Shown here: in pieces, positions 19,326 through 30,594 of the stretch | How the letters are laid out: the number at the start of each line of letters is the position of its first letter | Numbering within the stretch: the first letter of the stretch is position 1 | Assembly (NCBI GenBank): GCA_023265015.1 | Contig: JAHFUO010000001.1 | Location: 48,472-97,717 of the forward strand | Length of the DNA: 49,246 bases | From: Acidobacteriota bacterium | GTDB taxonomy: Bacteria; Acidobacteriota; Vicinamibacteria; Vicinamibacterales; UBA2999 | Direction of reading: 5' to 3' | Position numbers and translations under genes: made by a program | Notes under the pieces: model-generated | The model's input: only the letters and a program-made list of their open reading frames with translations | What the model was told of the DNA's origin: nothing | The model's database searches: none

Positions 19326-21101
19326 CTATGAGTGCTTTTCGGCGCCAGCCGTACGGCCGGCGCCGGCGGTCTTGAGGCGTCTTTCCGCTGCTGGCCGCGC
19401 GGCGGCCTGCACAACGGGCGGACCGATGAGCCAGTTCGTGAAGTACTGCTGTCCGATTGCCCAGAGGTTGCTGACGAACCAGTAGAGGACCGTGCCCGAT
19501 GCCGTGTTCAGGAAGATAAACCCGAACATGACAGGCATGAACATCATGACCTTCTGTTGCGTCGGGTCCATCGACGCAGCCGGGGTCAGCTTCTGCTGCC
19601 AGACCATCGTAATCGTGACAAGGATCGGGAGCACGTAGTACGGATCCGCCAGCGAGAGATCCCGGATCCACCATCCGAACTGGGCGCCGCGCAGCTCTAT
19701 CGCCTGTCCGAGGAGCGCGTAGAACGCAAGCAGCACCGGCATCGTCAGCAGGATCGGGATGCACCCGCTCGCCGGGTTCACGCCCTTCTCGCGATACAGG
19801 TTCATGACCTCGGTGTTCATCTTCTGCCGTCCCGGATCGGTCACTTTGAGATTCGCGTAGCGGTCCTGGATCACCTTGAGCTGCGGTTGCAGCGCCTGCA
19901 TGCGGCGCATCGACACGACGCTCTTGTGGCGGAGCGGGAAGATCACGATGTTGATGAGGACGGTGAGCAGGATGATCGACCAGCCCCAGTTGCCGGCGAA
20001 TCCATGAATCCACTTCAGCGCGCCGAGCAGCGGCACCGCCAGCCACCCGAAGATGCCGAAGTTGACGGCGCGCACGAGCTCCGTATCGATTGATCGGAGC
20101 AGATCGAACTGCTTCGGCCCGACGAAGAAGCGGACATTCATCGGCGGCTGCGGAAATCGAACCGCTTGCGCGATCAGCTGCCGCTGCGTATTCGCGGGGC
20201 CCGGGATCGCGACGGGACGGTACTCCAACCGCGCCTGGCCGGGATTGACGAGCGCCGCCATGAAGTAGAGATCGTCGATCCCGGCGAACCGGAACTGCCC
20301 ATCCAGCACGGGCTGGTCGGTGAGCTTGGTGATCGCGACCCGCTCGATCTTCCCGTCGCGGTGATAGATCGCCTCGGGCGGGAGAATGCTGCTGGGGCTG
20401 AAGAAGCCGCCGCTCGGCGCGGCCGGCGCGATGTCGCCCAAGCCTGGCCCCCACGCGATCGTCGGATTGAGCGCGCGATCGCCGGCGGTCGCGGTGGCCG
20501 AGAACACGACGATGTAGTTGCGGGGATCGAATCGAAAGTCCTTGCGGATATGAATGCCGGCTGCATCCTGGTATTCGAACGACACCGTGCGCGGCCCGTG
20601 CGTCGCGTCCACGTGACTGCCTGCGTCGCCGCTGACGCGATACAGCGCGTTGTTCATGCGCGCCGTTGTCTGATCGTCGTCAACGCGAAGCGCAAACGGA
20701 AGCGGCTCGCCGGGGGGGAGATCGCTCGCAACCAGATCAACTGGCTGACCGCGGTTGTCGCGATACTCCTTCAAGCGCCAGTGGACGAGACGTCCGCCGC
20801 GGTTCGTCAGCGCTGCTTGCACCGTCGCGGTGTCGATGGTGATCTCGCGCTCGGATGGTTCCGACACGAGCGCTTGCGGTTCGGGCGCGGCCGCGGCCGC
20901 GGGCGCCGGCGGAGCCGGCTGCGTGTTTGGATCGGTGATGCTGCCGGTGCCAGTGCCGGTGGCTGGACCTGCCGGACGCGCCGGGGTTGCCGTGGCGGCC
21001 TGCCGCGCTGACGGCGCCGGCGCGGGACGAACGAACAGCGCCTGGTACATGTAGAGCACCAGGAAAGACAGAATGATTGCTATGAAAACCCTGCGTTCCA
21101 T
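19326..21101 (-). CDS. yidC: Membrane protein insertase YidC
   Basis: 591 aa, Gram-negative type. N-terminal anchor VFIAIILSFLVLYMYQALF, a Pro/Ala linker to about residue 75, the periplasmic P1 beta-supersandwich domain to about 350, then the conserved five-helix insertase core (FPLRHKSVVSMRRMQALQP and a hydrophobic C-terminal half with GCIPILLTMPVLLAFY). Inserts and folds inner-membrane proteins, alone or with SecYEG. Confidence 0.97.
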   Translation of the reverse strand: MERRVFIAIILSFLVLYMYQALFVRPAPAPSARQAATATPARPAGPATGTGTGSITDPNTQPAPPAPAAAAAPEPQALVSEPSEREITIDTATVQAALTNRGGRLVHWRLKEYRDNRGQPVDLVASDLPPGEPLPFALRVDDDQTTARMNNALYRVSGDAGSHVDATHGPRTVSFEYQDAAGIHIRKDFRFDPRNYIVVFSATATAGDRALNPTIAWGPGLGDIAPAAPSGGFFSPSSILPPEAIYHRDGKIERVAITKLTDQPVLDGQFRFAGIDDLYFMAALVNPGQARLEYRPVAIPGPANTQRQLIAQAVRFPQPPMNVRFFVGPKQFDLLRSIDTELVRAVNFGIFGWLAVPLLGALKWIHGFAGNWGWSIILLTVLINIVIFPLRHKSVVSMRRMQALQPQLKVIQDRYANLKVTDPGRQKMNTEVMNLYREKGVNPASGCIPILLTMPVLLAFYALLGQAIELRGAQFGWWIRDLSLADPYYVLPILVTITMVWQQKLTPAASMDPTQQKVMMFMPVMFGFIFLNTASGTVLYWFVSNLWAIGQQYFTNWLIGPPVVQAAARPAAERRLKTAGAGRTAGAEKHS

Positions 21102-21109
21102 TTAGATAT

Positions 21110-21412
21110 TCACGGGCGCGGTACAGGATCGAAGCCGTGGCTCCCAAGCGGATGACAACGCGCAAGCCGCTTGGTTCCGAGCCACATCCCTTTAATCGCT
21201 CCGTGGACGTGAACGGCTTCGCTCATGTAGTCCGCGCACGAGGGATAGAAGCGGCAGGAGCCGGTAAACAGTGGTGAAATTAGCAGCTTATACGCTCGAA
21301 GCAGCCCCAGGACCAGCGCGGCGGCCGGAGCGGCGTGACCCGTCTCTGGCTGGTTCCCGACGGCGGTCGAGGAGGGCGGTGTAGTCGGCTTCAAGTGTCG
21401 CGAACGGTGCAT
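21110..21412 (-). CDS. yidD: Membrane protein insertion efficiency factor YidD (start uncertain)
   Basis: The family core is clear: LLRAYKLLISPLFTGSCRFY, then PSCADYMSEAVHVHGAIKG, ending GSHGFDPVPRP. The real start is unclear. The nearest ATG (21412) lies 125 bp inside rnpA and would give 100 aa. A CTG at 21316 would give the usual length of about 68 aa and a 29-bp overlap with rnpA. It lies 8 bp before yidC in the conserved rpmH-rnpA-yidD-yidC order. Confidence 0.8.
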   Translation of the reverse strand: MHRSRHLKPTTPPSSTAVGNQPETGHAAPAAALVLGLLRAYKLLISPLFTGSCRFYPSCADYMSEAVHVHGAIKGMWLGTKRLARCHPLGSHGFDPVPRP

Positions 21413-21689
21413 CGAGCATTTCCCGGCGCGGCACGACGACGATGTCGAGGCCGCCAATGTTTTTTCGCCGCCTGAATAGCTCCCGTGCCCGCCGCTTCGC
21501 GCGGTTGCGCTCGACGGCCGATCCGAGTTTCCTGGTCGCCGCGACGCCAAACCGCGGCGTCGTCGTCCCGTTCGGCATGACGAACAGCGTCATGAACCGG
21601 CCGTGAATCTTGGAGCCGGCGTTGTAAATGCGCTCGAACTCCGGTCGGCGACGAATCCGCTCCGGCGCCGCCAGGCCCTGACCGTTCAT
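21288..21689 (-). CDS. rnpA: Ribonuclease P protein component
   Basis: 133 aa from ATG 21689, with GGGAG 5 nt upstream. A TTG at 21713 directly after the rpmH stop is the alternative. The RNR signature is present as AVERNRAKRRARELFRR, with the N-terminal RIRRRPEFERIYNAGSK. It is the protein cofactor of RNase P in 5' maturation of tRNA. The C-terminal 30 residues (DRRREPARDGSRRSGRR) are basic and not conserved, and overlap yidD. Confidence 0.94.
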   Translation of the reverse strand: MNGQGLAAPERIRRRPEFERIYNAGSKIHGRFMTLFVMPNGTTTPRFGVAATRKLGSAVERNRAKRRARELFRRRKNIGGLDIVVVPRREMLDAPFATLEADYTALLDRRREPARDGSRRSGRRAGPGAASSV

Positions 21690-21713
21690 TCGGGCTCCCG
21701 CGGAGCTTCCCAA

Positions 21714-21866
21714 CTAGCGTTCGTCGGCGACGGTCAGGCGCTTACGACCCTTGGCGCGGCGCCGTTTGAGTACAATCCGGCCGTTTTTCGTCGACATTCG
21801 TACCCGGAAGCCATGCGTCTTCTTGCGGCGACGGGTATTGGGCTGGTAGGTCCGCTTCCCTTTCAT
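21714..21866 (-). CDS. rpmH: 50S ribosomal protein L34
   Basis: 50 aa from ATG 21866: [20 protein letters not shown], then [20 protein letters not shown], then [10 protein letters not shown]. The whole L34 sequence is recognisable and strongly basic. AGGA 4 nt upstream is a good Shine-Dalgarno. It heads the rpmH-rnpA-yidD-yidC-jag-mnmE-mnmG-rsmG transcription unit that reads away from the origin. Confidence 0.96.
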   Translation of the reverse strand: MKGKRTYQPNTRRRKKTHGFRVRMSTKNGRIVLKRRRAKGRKRLTVADER

Positions 21867-22285
21867 GATGTCCTGAGCGCAGGCCGGATCAACGATCCGG
21901 AGGCACTGAAATGTGAGCGCCAGAGGAGTCCGGCGGAACTGCCAATACTAGTCGTCGCTTCAGTGGAGTGTCAACGCGCGATCGTGTTTCAGTCCCTTGT
22001 GCTACAGTCGCGGATTCGATTCGGTCGGGTTGTGGACGCCCCGTCAACAGCACCTTCGGTTTGTTCCCCAAGTTTTCCACAACTGTGGAAAACACTGTGG
22101 AAAACATGGAGCTGAGGCTGAGCCGATCCGCCCGGATCGCGATCTTACGCCGTTTTCCAGGGGGCGAAGCGCCGGAATGCCCGATTTTTCGGCCTCGGAT
22201 GGCGGCGCACAGGCGCCGACAGCGGTAACACCGGCGCTCGGCTAGGCGAAAGTCCCTGGGTCCGCTGTTTTTCTGGTGATATTGA
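21867..22285. other. Origin of replication region, dnaA-proximal part (oriC)
   Basis: 419-bp non-coding region between the divergent rpmH and dnaA genes. It holds three exact TTTTCCACA DnaA boxes: 22073-22081 (plus), 22084-22092 (minus) and 22096-22104 (minus). The first two form a head-to-head pair with a 2-bp gap, and the minus-strand boxes are 12 bp apart. A GCGTCCACA-like site lies at about 22030-22038. The neighbourhood is the classical bacterial origin cluster. No protein gene is supported here. Confidence 0.85.
21945..21974 (-). promoter_or_regulatory. Putative promoter of rpmH
   Basis: Reading leftward: TTGACA (21969-21974), 18-bp spacer, TAGTAT (21945-21950). The predicted start of transcription is about 70 nt upstream of the rpmH ATG. 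Confidence 0.62.
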
Positions 22286-23617
22286 ATGGATACCAGTATT
22301 TGGGACCAGATACTCGCCCGGATCGAAACCAAGGTCAACCGTCACAGCTTCTCTACCTGGTTCATGCCGACGGCGTTCGTGGCGGACGGCGGCAGCTCCA
22401 TCACAGTCCGGGTCCCAAATCCGCTCTTCAAGGATTGGCTGACGAAGCACTACTCCGTAGTACTGTCCGAAGCGCTGACGGAGGTCCGGCGCGCGGAAAC
22501 CGCGCTCGTGTTCGTCGCCGAGCCGGGGCCTTCCTTGGCGCCTCCATCGGAACCCGTCAAGCCGGCGGAAACGGAAGTTGAGACGAAGGACGACATCAGC
22601 CCGCCAGGACTGAACCTGCGTTACACGTTCGATACCTTCATCGTCGGACCCTCGAATCAATTTGCACATGCTGCGTGCCGCGCGGTTGCCGAAGCGCCGT
22701 CGCGTTCGTACAACCCGCTCTTCATTTACGGTGGCGTGGGCCTGGGTAAGACTCACTTGATGCATGCGATCGGGCACTACGTGCTTCAGCACGATGCCGG
22801 CCTCAAGCTCACCTACATCTCGTCCGAGCGTTTCATGAACGAGATGATCAACGCGGTCCGCTACGATCGCATTCTCGATTTCCGCGAGCGGTACCGCAGC
22901 GTCGACGTTCTGCTCGTCGACGATATTCAGTTCGTCTCGGGCAAGGAAGGCACACAAACGGAGTTCTTCCACACGTTCAACGCACTGTACGACGCGCAGA
23001 AGCAGATGGTGATCAGCAGCGACCGGCCTCCTCATGAAATTCCGGCACTCGAAGAGCGGCTGCGATCGCGGTTCGAATGGGGCTTGATTGCCGACATTCA
23101 GTTGCCCGATTTCGAGACAAAAGTCGCGATTCTCAAGCGAAAAGCAGAAACCGAAGCCGTCCCCCTTCCCGACAGCGTGGCGATGTACATCGCGGGACGC
23201 ATCAAGTCGAATATCCGAGAGCTCGAGGGATCGCTGATCCGGCTGATCGCATATGCGTCGCTCACTGGTCGCGAGATTACTCTCGAACTCACGCAGGATG
23301 TTCTGAAGAACGTGATCGATCAGGACGACAAGGCAGTGACGATCGAGACGATTCAGAAGTTTGTGTCCGACCGCTACAAGTTGAAGGTCGTCGAATTGAA
23401 GTCGCGCAATAATTCAAAGTCGATCGCCATGCCGCGACAGATCGCCATGTATCTCTGCAAAAACCTGACGCATGCGTCGCTGCCCGAGATCGGAAGAAGC
23501 TTTGGGGGAAAGCACCACTCGACCGTTATTCACTCCATCAAGAAGGTCGAGGAACTGCGCAAACGGGACGGAGATTTCAACAGCCTCATGAGGAATTTCC
23601 TTGAGTCTTTTAAGTGA
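22286..23617 (+). CDS. dnaA: Chromosomal replication initiator DnaA
   Basis: 443-aa AAA+ initiator. N-terminal domain I (SIWDQILARIETKVNRHSF), variable linker with many Pro/Glu near 80-105, AAA+ core with Walker A GGVGLGKTH at 149-157 and Walker B VDDIQF at 211-216, and domain IV carrying the DnaA-box-binding signature (NLTHASLPEIGRSFGGKHHS). Starts at ATG 22286; only a weak GGTGAT lies upstream, consistent with low expression. Confidence 0.98.
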   Translation: MDTSIWDQILARIETKVNRHSFSTWFMPTAFVADGGSSITVRVPNPLFKDWLTKHYSVVLSEALTEVRRAETALVFVAEPGPSLAPPSEPVKPAETEVETKDDISPPGLNLRYTFDTFIVGPSNQFAHAACRAVAEAPSRSYNPLFIYGGVGLGKTHLMHAIGHYVLQHDAGLKLTYISSERFMNEMINAVRYDRILDFRERYRSVDVLLVDDIQFVSGKEGTQTEFFHTFNALYDAQKQMVISSDRPPHEIPALEERLRSRFEWGLIADIQLPDFETKVAILKRKAETEAVPLPDSVAMYIAGRIKSNIRELEGSLIRLIAYASLTGREITLELTQDVLKNVIDQDDKAVTIETIQKFVSDRYKLKVVELKSRNNSKSIAMPRQIAMYLCKNLTHASLPEIGRSFGGKHHSTVIHSIKKVEELRKRDGDFNSLMRNFLESFK

Positions 23618-23904
23618 TTCCAGAGGCGTCCACAGGCAGGCCACGGGTCTCTTGTGGATGATTTCCAGCCCGCCTGATCCCCACAGAAACCGCACCATTT
23701 CAAGGTCTCGAAACCACAGATTTATCCACACGCTAAATTATTGGTATTGAAGGACTAATAGGCACAAATCGTTCTTTGCACAGCACCTTCTTTTCTGTAT
23801 AATTCTTTATCTCCTTCTGATCCTCTAATTCAGAGTTGAAGAACCTGACTGAGAGGCTCCTTCACGGCGGACACACCGCTCCGCTTCGAGGTCACCGCTT
23901 GCCT
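23618..23904. other. dnaA-dnaN intergenic: DnaA boxes and AT-rich segment
   Basis: It contains a perfect TTATCCACA at 23722-23730, a one-mismatch box (TGTGGATGA, 23653-23661) on the other strand, and a GCGTCCACA-like site near 23626. From about 23731 to 23830 the sequence is strongly AT-rich (TAAATTATTGGTATTG; TATAATTCTTTATC), the lowest-GC part near the origin and a plausible unwinding element. A promoter for dnaN lies in the same stretch. No gene is supported upstream of 23905. Confidence 0.7.
23776..23803 (+). promoter_or_regulatory. Putative sigma70 promoter of dnaN
   Basis: TTGCAC (23776-23781), 16-bp spacer, consensus TATAAT (23798-23803). It precedes the dnaN ATG by about 100 bp and probably serves dnaN-gyrB. 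Confidence 0.68.
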
Positions 23905-25023
23905 ATGGAACTCGTGGTCCGTAAGAACGAGCTTCTGCGAGAACTGCAACTGTTCCAGGGCATCGTCGAGCGCAAAAACACGATTCCAATCCTGGCCAAC
24001 GTGCTGATCGAAGCAAAGGGTAACGAAGTTTGCATGCTGGCGACCGATCTCGAGGTGGCGCTTCGAAGCAAGTGCGCGGCCTCCGTCGGAAAGAGTGGAT
24101 CGCTGACGCTGCCGGCGAAGAAGCTGTATGAGATCTTGAAAGCGCTGCCGGAAACGGACGTGCGGATCGAAGAGGATAAGAACGGCGTGAAGGTGGCCGC
24201 CGATCGATTTGATTCACGGATGCAGACGCTGCCCCGCGAGGATTTCCCGACGCTGCCGGAAGCCGCCGGCACGATGCGCGCGGCGCTCTCGCGTGATTCA
24301 CTCCGCGAGATGGTGGCGAAGACACACTTCGCTATCACCGGGGAAGATACCCGCTACTTTCTAAATGGCGCGCTGTTCGTCCTGCGATCGGATTCAATGA
24401 GTCTGGTCGCGACCGATGGCCACCGTCTGGCGCTGGTCAACGTGGCGCGCGAAGGCAGCGACGAGGCCGTGAAGGCCGGCGATGAAGTGAAAGTCATTCT
24501 ACCGAAGAAGACGCTCCTGGAGCTCGGCAAGCTCCTGTCGGAGTCCGAAGGCGACATCCATTACGAGCGCGGCGAAAATCACCTGTTCTTCGACGTCGGC
24601 GGACGCATATTGATCTCGCGGATGATCGACGGACAGTTTCCGGCCTACGAGCGCGTCATCCCGACGGGCAACGACAAGGACATCGAGTTCGAGCGCGAGC
24701 GTCTCACGAACGCCGTGAAGCGCGTGGCGCTGCTCTCGAACGAGCGCTCCCGAGCGGTGAAATTTGAAATTGACAAGGGCAAGGTTGAAGTCACGTCGAG
24801 CAGCTCGGAATTCGGCGAGGCGCGCGAGCAGTTAGCCGTCGACTACCAGGGACCCGCGCTCACGATCTCGTTCAACGCGCAGTACGTCCTGGACTTCCTC
24901 AACGTCGTGGAAACCGACGTTGTCTCGCTCTCCCTCAAGGACGAAGTCAGCCAGGCCGTGATGAAGCCCGTCGGCGCACAGGGGTACGACTACACGTACG
25001 TCATCATGCCGATGAGAATCTGA
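23905..25023 (+). CDS. dnaN: DNA polymerase III beta sliding clamp
   Basis: 372 aa from ATG 23905 (MELVVRKNELLRELQLFQGI). The frame is open back to TTG 23836, but those residues are not clamp-like. Three repeated clamp domains are visible by the DGHRLALVN motif (second domain) and the C-terminal VIMPMRI that binds partner peptides. It tethers polymerase to DNA. gyrB follows at 25045 without recF between. Confidence 0.97.
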   Translation: MELVVRKNELLRELQLFQGIVERKNTIPILANVLIEAKGNEVCMLATDLEVALRSKCAASVGKSGSLTLPAKKLYEILKALPETDVRIEEDKNGVKVAADRFDSRMQTLPREDFPTLPEAAGTMRAALSRDSLREMVAKTHFAITGEDTRYFLNGALFVLRSDSMSLVATDGHRLALVNVAREGSDEAVKAGDEVKVILPKKTLLELGKLLSESEGDIHYERGENHLFFDVGGRILISRMIDGQFPAYERVIPTGNDKDIEFERERLTNAVKRVALLSNERSRAVKFEIDKGKVEVTSSSSEFGEAREQLAVDYQGPALTISFNAQYVLDFLNVVETDVVSLSLKDEVSQAVMKPVGAQGYDYTYVIMPMRI

Positions 25024-27657
<2,634 letters not shown>

Positions 27658-27738
27658 TCGCGCGGCGGGTCCGCGATGCGGAACCCGCCGCACGTACGTA
27701 GGCCGGGTGCCGCGTAGCGGACCCGGCGAGCCTGAGAG
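27658..27738. repeat. Composite two-hairpin element between gyrB and gyrA
   Basis: Hairpin 1 at 27664-27689 (GGCGGGTTC-type arms), then CACGTACGTAGG, then hairpin 2 at 27703-27726 (CCGGGTGCCGC and GCGGACCCGG). In the direction of transcription this is the same order and orientation as after atpA and atpG. It starts 6 nt after the gyrB stop and ends about 12 nt before the gyrA ATG, so it fills the whole gap and limits space for a Shine-Dalgarno. Confidence 0.85.
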
Positions 27739-30198
27739 ATGAATACCGCGCCAAACAAAATCCCCGTCAACATCGAAGACGAAATGAAGCGTTCGTACAT
27801 GGATTACGCCATGAGCGTAATCATTGGACGAGCGCTGCCCGACATCCGCGACGGGCTGAAGCCGGCCCACCGCCGCGTCCTCTACGCGATGCGGCAGATG
27901 GGACTGGCCTCGAACCGCGCGTACCGCAAGTGCGCGAAGATCGTCGGCGAAGTCATCGGCAACTATCATCCGCACGGCGACGCGCCGGCGTACGACACGC
28001 TGGTGCGTCTTGCGCAGGACTTCAACATGCGCTACCCCCTGGTCGACGGCCAGGGGAACTTCGGATCGGTCGACGGCGACCCGCCGGCCGCATACCGGTA
28101 CACCGAAGCCAGGCTCGAGGCGCTTGCCGAAGAGCTGATGGCGGATCTCGACAAGGAGACCGTCGACGTCGTCCCGAACTTCGACGAGACCACCGAAGAG
28201 CCGACCGTCCTCCCGGCGCCGTTTCCGAATCTGCTGGTCAACGGATCCGCGGGAATCGCCGTCGGCATGGCGACCAACATTCCTCCGCACAACATGCGCG
28301 AGGTCGTCAATGCCGCCATCTGGACGATTGAGAGCGCGCAATCGGACACGCCGCCCACGCTGTCGGAGAAGCAACGCAAGCTGCTCGAGCTGGTCCCGGG
28401 CCCCGACTTCCCCACCGGCGGATACATCGTCGGCCGCCAGGGCATCCAGCACGCATATCTCACGGGGCGCGGCATGGTCATCATGCGCGCGAAGACGGAG
28501 ATCGAAGCCTCGAAGAAGGCCGACCGCACGTCGATCGTGGTCTCCGAAATCCCGTACCAGGTCAACAAGGCGAGGCTGATCGAACGCATTGCGGAACTGG
28601 TGCGCGAGAAGACGATCGAAGGTATCTCGGACATCCGCGATGAATCCGATCGCGACGGCATGCGCATCGTCATCGATTTGAAGCGCGGCGAGGTCGGCGA
28701 CGTCATCCTCAACAACCTGTACAAGCACACGCCTCTGCAGAGCAGCTTCGGCATCATCATGCTCGCGATCATCAGCGGCCGGCCGAAGGTGCTCTCGCTC
28801 GTCGAGCTGATCGATAACTTCGTCGAGTTCCGCCGGGAAGTGGTCCGCCGCCGCACGGAGTTCGAGCTGCGGAAGGCGGAGGCGAGGCGTCACATCCTCG
28901 ATGGCCTGAAGATCGCGCTCGATCATCTCGATGCCGTGATCGCGCTGATCCGGGCGGCCAGGAATCCCGGCGAGGCCCGCGACGGCCTCATGACGCAGTT
29001 CAGCCTGTCGCAGATCCAGGCGCAGGCGATCCTCGACATGCAGCTCCAGCGGCTGACCGGCCTCGAGCGGCAGAAGATTCTCGACGAGCTCGCGGAGCTG
29101 CTGAAGGTGATCGAACGCCTGCGTGCGATCCTGTCCAGCGACAAGCTGGTGATGCAGATCGTCGTCAACGAGCTGCGGAAGGTGCACGAGAAATACGGCG
29201 ACGCGCGGCGCACCGAAATCCTCGCGGAGGAAGGCGAGTTCCGGATCGAGGACCTGATTGCCGAAGAAGACATGGCGATCACGGTCAGCAACACCGGTTA
29301 CATCAAGCGGACCGCGATCACGAACTACCGCAACCAGCGCCGTGGCGGCAAGGGACGCATCGGCATGCGGACGCGCGAAGAGGATTTCGTGTCGCACCTC
29401 TTCGTGGCGTCGACCCACGCCTACATCATGATCTTCTCCGACCGGGGGCGCGCGTACTGGCTGAAGGTCCACGAGATTCCCGACGTCGGTCCCGACGGCC
29501 GTGGCAAGGCGATCGCCAACCTCGTGTCGATGGAAGAAGGCGAACGCATCGCCGCGCTGCTGACCGTGAAGGAATTCGAGGACGACAGGTTCATCGTCAT
29601 GGGCACGCGCCGGGGCGTCATCAAAAAGACCGAGCTGAGCGCGTTCAGCAACCCGCGCGCGGGCGGCATCATCGCGATGGGTGTTGAAGACGGCGACTCG
29701 GTGATCTCGACCCAGCTCTCCGATGGCAAAGGCGAGATCTTCATCGGGACGAGGGACGGGATGTCCATTCGCTTCCCCGAAGCGGACGTCCGCTCGATGG
29801 GCCGCACCGCGTACGGTGTGCGTGGGATTTCGCTTCGCGAGAACGATGTGGTCGTAGCGATGGAAGTGCTCAGCCCGGGCGGGACAATCCTGTCCGTCAC
29901 CGAGCGGGGCTACGGCAAGCGCACGGAGCTCGACGAGTACCGCGTCCAGTCGCGCGGTGGGATCGGCATCATCAATATCCAGACGTCCGGCCGCAACGGC
30001 AAGGTCGTTGGCATTGCGCAGGTCTCAGACGATGACGAGCTCATGCTGATCACGCAGCAGGGGAAGATCCTGCGGATGGCGTCGAAGGACATGCGCACGA
30101 TCGGGCGCGCGACGCAGGGCGTGCGCCTGATTGACATCGAAGGCGACGACCGCGCGGTCTCGATTGCGCGTCTGGCGGAGAAGGACGAAGAGGAATAG
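27739..30198 (+). CDS. gyrA: DNA gyrase subunit A
   Basis: 819 aa. Breakage-reunion subunit with catalytic Tyr121 in RYTEARL, the winged-helix [12 protein letters not shown] region, and a six-bladed C-terminal beta-pinwheel. The GyrA box QRRGGKG (in [14 protein letters not shown]) identifies gyrase rather than topoisomerase IV. The residue equivalent to E. coli Ser83 is Ala82 (GDAPAYDT), with Asp86 retained. It is separated from gyrB only by the palindromic element. Confidence 0.97.
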   Translation: MNTAPNKIPVNIEDEMKRSYMDYAMSVIIGRALPDIRDGLKPAHRRVLYAMRQMGLASNRAYRKCAKIVGEVIGNYHPHGDAPAYDTLVRLAQDFNMRYPLVDGQGNFGSVDGDPPAAYRYTEARLEALAEELMADLDKETVDVVPNFDETTEEPTVLPAPFPNLLVNGSAGIAVGMATNIPPHNMREVVNAAIWTIESAQSDTPPTLSEKQRKLLELVPGPDFPTGGYIVGRQGIQHAYLTGRGMVIMRAKTEIEASKKADRTSIVVSEIPYQVNKARLIERIAELVREKTIEGISDIRDESDRDGMRIVIDLKRGEVGDVILNNLYKHTPLQSSFGIIMLAIISGRPKVLSLVELIDNFVEFRREVVRRRTEFELRKAEARRHILDGLKIALDHLDAVIALIRAARNPGEARDGLMTQFSLSQIQAQAILDMQLQRLTGLERQKILDELAELLKVIERLRAILSSDKLVMQIVVNELRKVHEKYGDARRTEILAEEGEFRIEDLIAEEDMAITVSNTGYIKRTAITNYRNQRRGGKGRIGMRTREEDFVSHLFVASTHAYIMIFSDRGRAYWLKVHEIPDVGPDGRGKAIANLVSMEEGERIAALLTVKEFEDDRFIVMGTRRGVIKKTELSAFSNPRAGGIIAMGVEDGDSVISTQLSDGKGEIFIGTRDGMSIRFPEADVRSMGRTAYGVRGISLRENDVVVAMEVLSPGGTILSVTERGYGKRTELDEYRVQSRGGIGIINIQTSGRNGKVVGIAQVSDDDELMLITQQGKILRMASKDMRTIGRATQGVRLIDIEGDDRAVSIARLAEKDEEE

Positions 30199-30201
30199 CC
30201 G

Positions 30202-30594
30202 TTGAGCCGGCCGGCGCGGACGATGTGTGGGTGTGCGCTGCTTGCCGCGGCCTGCAGCTACTCGCCCGCGGAGCAGCAGGTGCTCTCGACGTTTTTCCGC
30301 GCCGCCAGACTTCACGATACGACCACACTCGCCGGCGTCTCGACCATCGATTTCGATCCGCGCACCGACGGGTCGATCCAGGAATTCACGATCGACCAGA
30401 TCGGCGAGTCACAGCGTCGCGCTGGTGCAGACGGAGACATCATCACGGAATCGGTGACGATCACCGCCAAGGTCGTGTCACCGGCGGGTCAGACACGATC
30501 GCAGACGATGGTCCTGACGCTACAGCGGCGGATCGAGGAACGGTGGATGATCGTGGAGATCCATACACAAGGCTCGCCCGCGCCGGCCGGCTAA
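30202..30594 (+). CDS. Small putative lipoprotein, function unknown
   Basis: 130 aa from TTG 30202, or 123 aa from ATG 30223. A short leader ends LLAAAC-SY, a weak lipobox with Cys18 in the long form. The rest looks like one alpha+beta domain (LSTFFRAARLHDTTTLAGVS; GQTRSQTMVLTLQRRIEERW). I do not recognise the family; the size and pattern would fit an NTF2-like or DUF4878-like fold, which is a guess. It begins 3 bp after gyrA and its end overlaps the convergent pcrA stop by 4 bp. Confidence 0.65.
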   Translation: MSRPARTMCGCALLAAACSYSPAEQQVLSTFFRAARLHDTTTLAGVSTIDFDPRTDGSIQEFTIDQIGESQRRAGADGDIITESVTITAKVVSPAGQTRSQTMVLTLQRRIEERWMIVEIHTQGSPAPAG

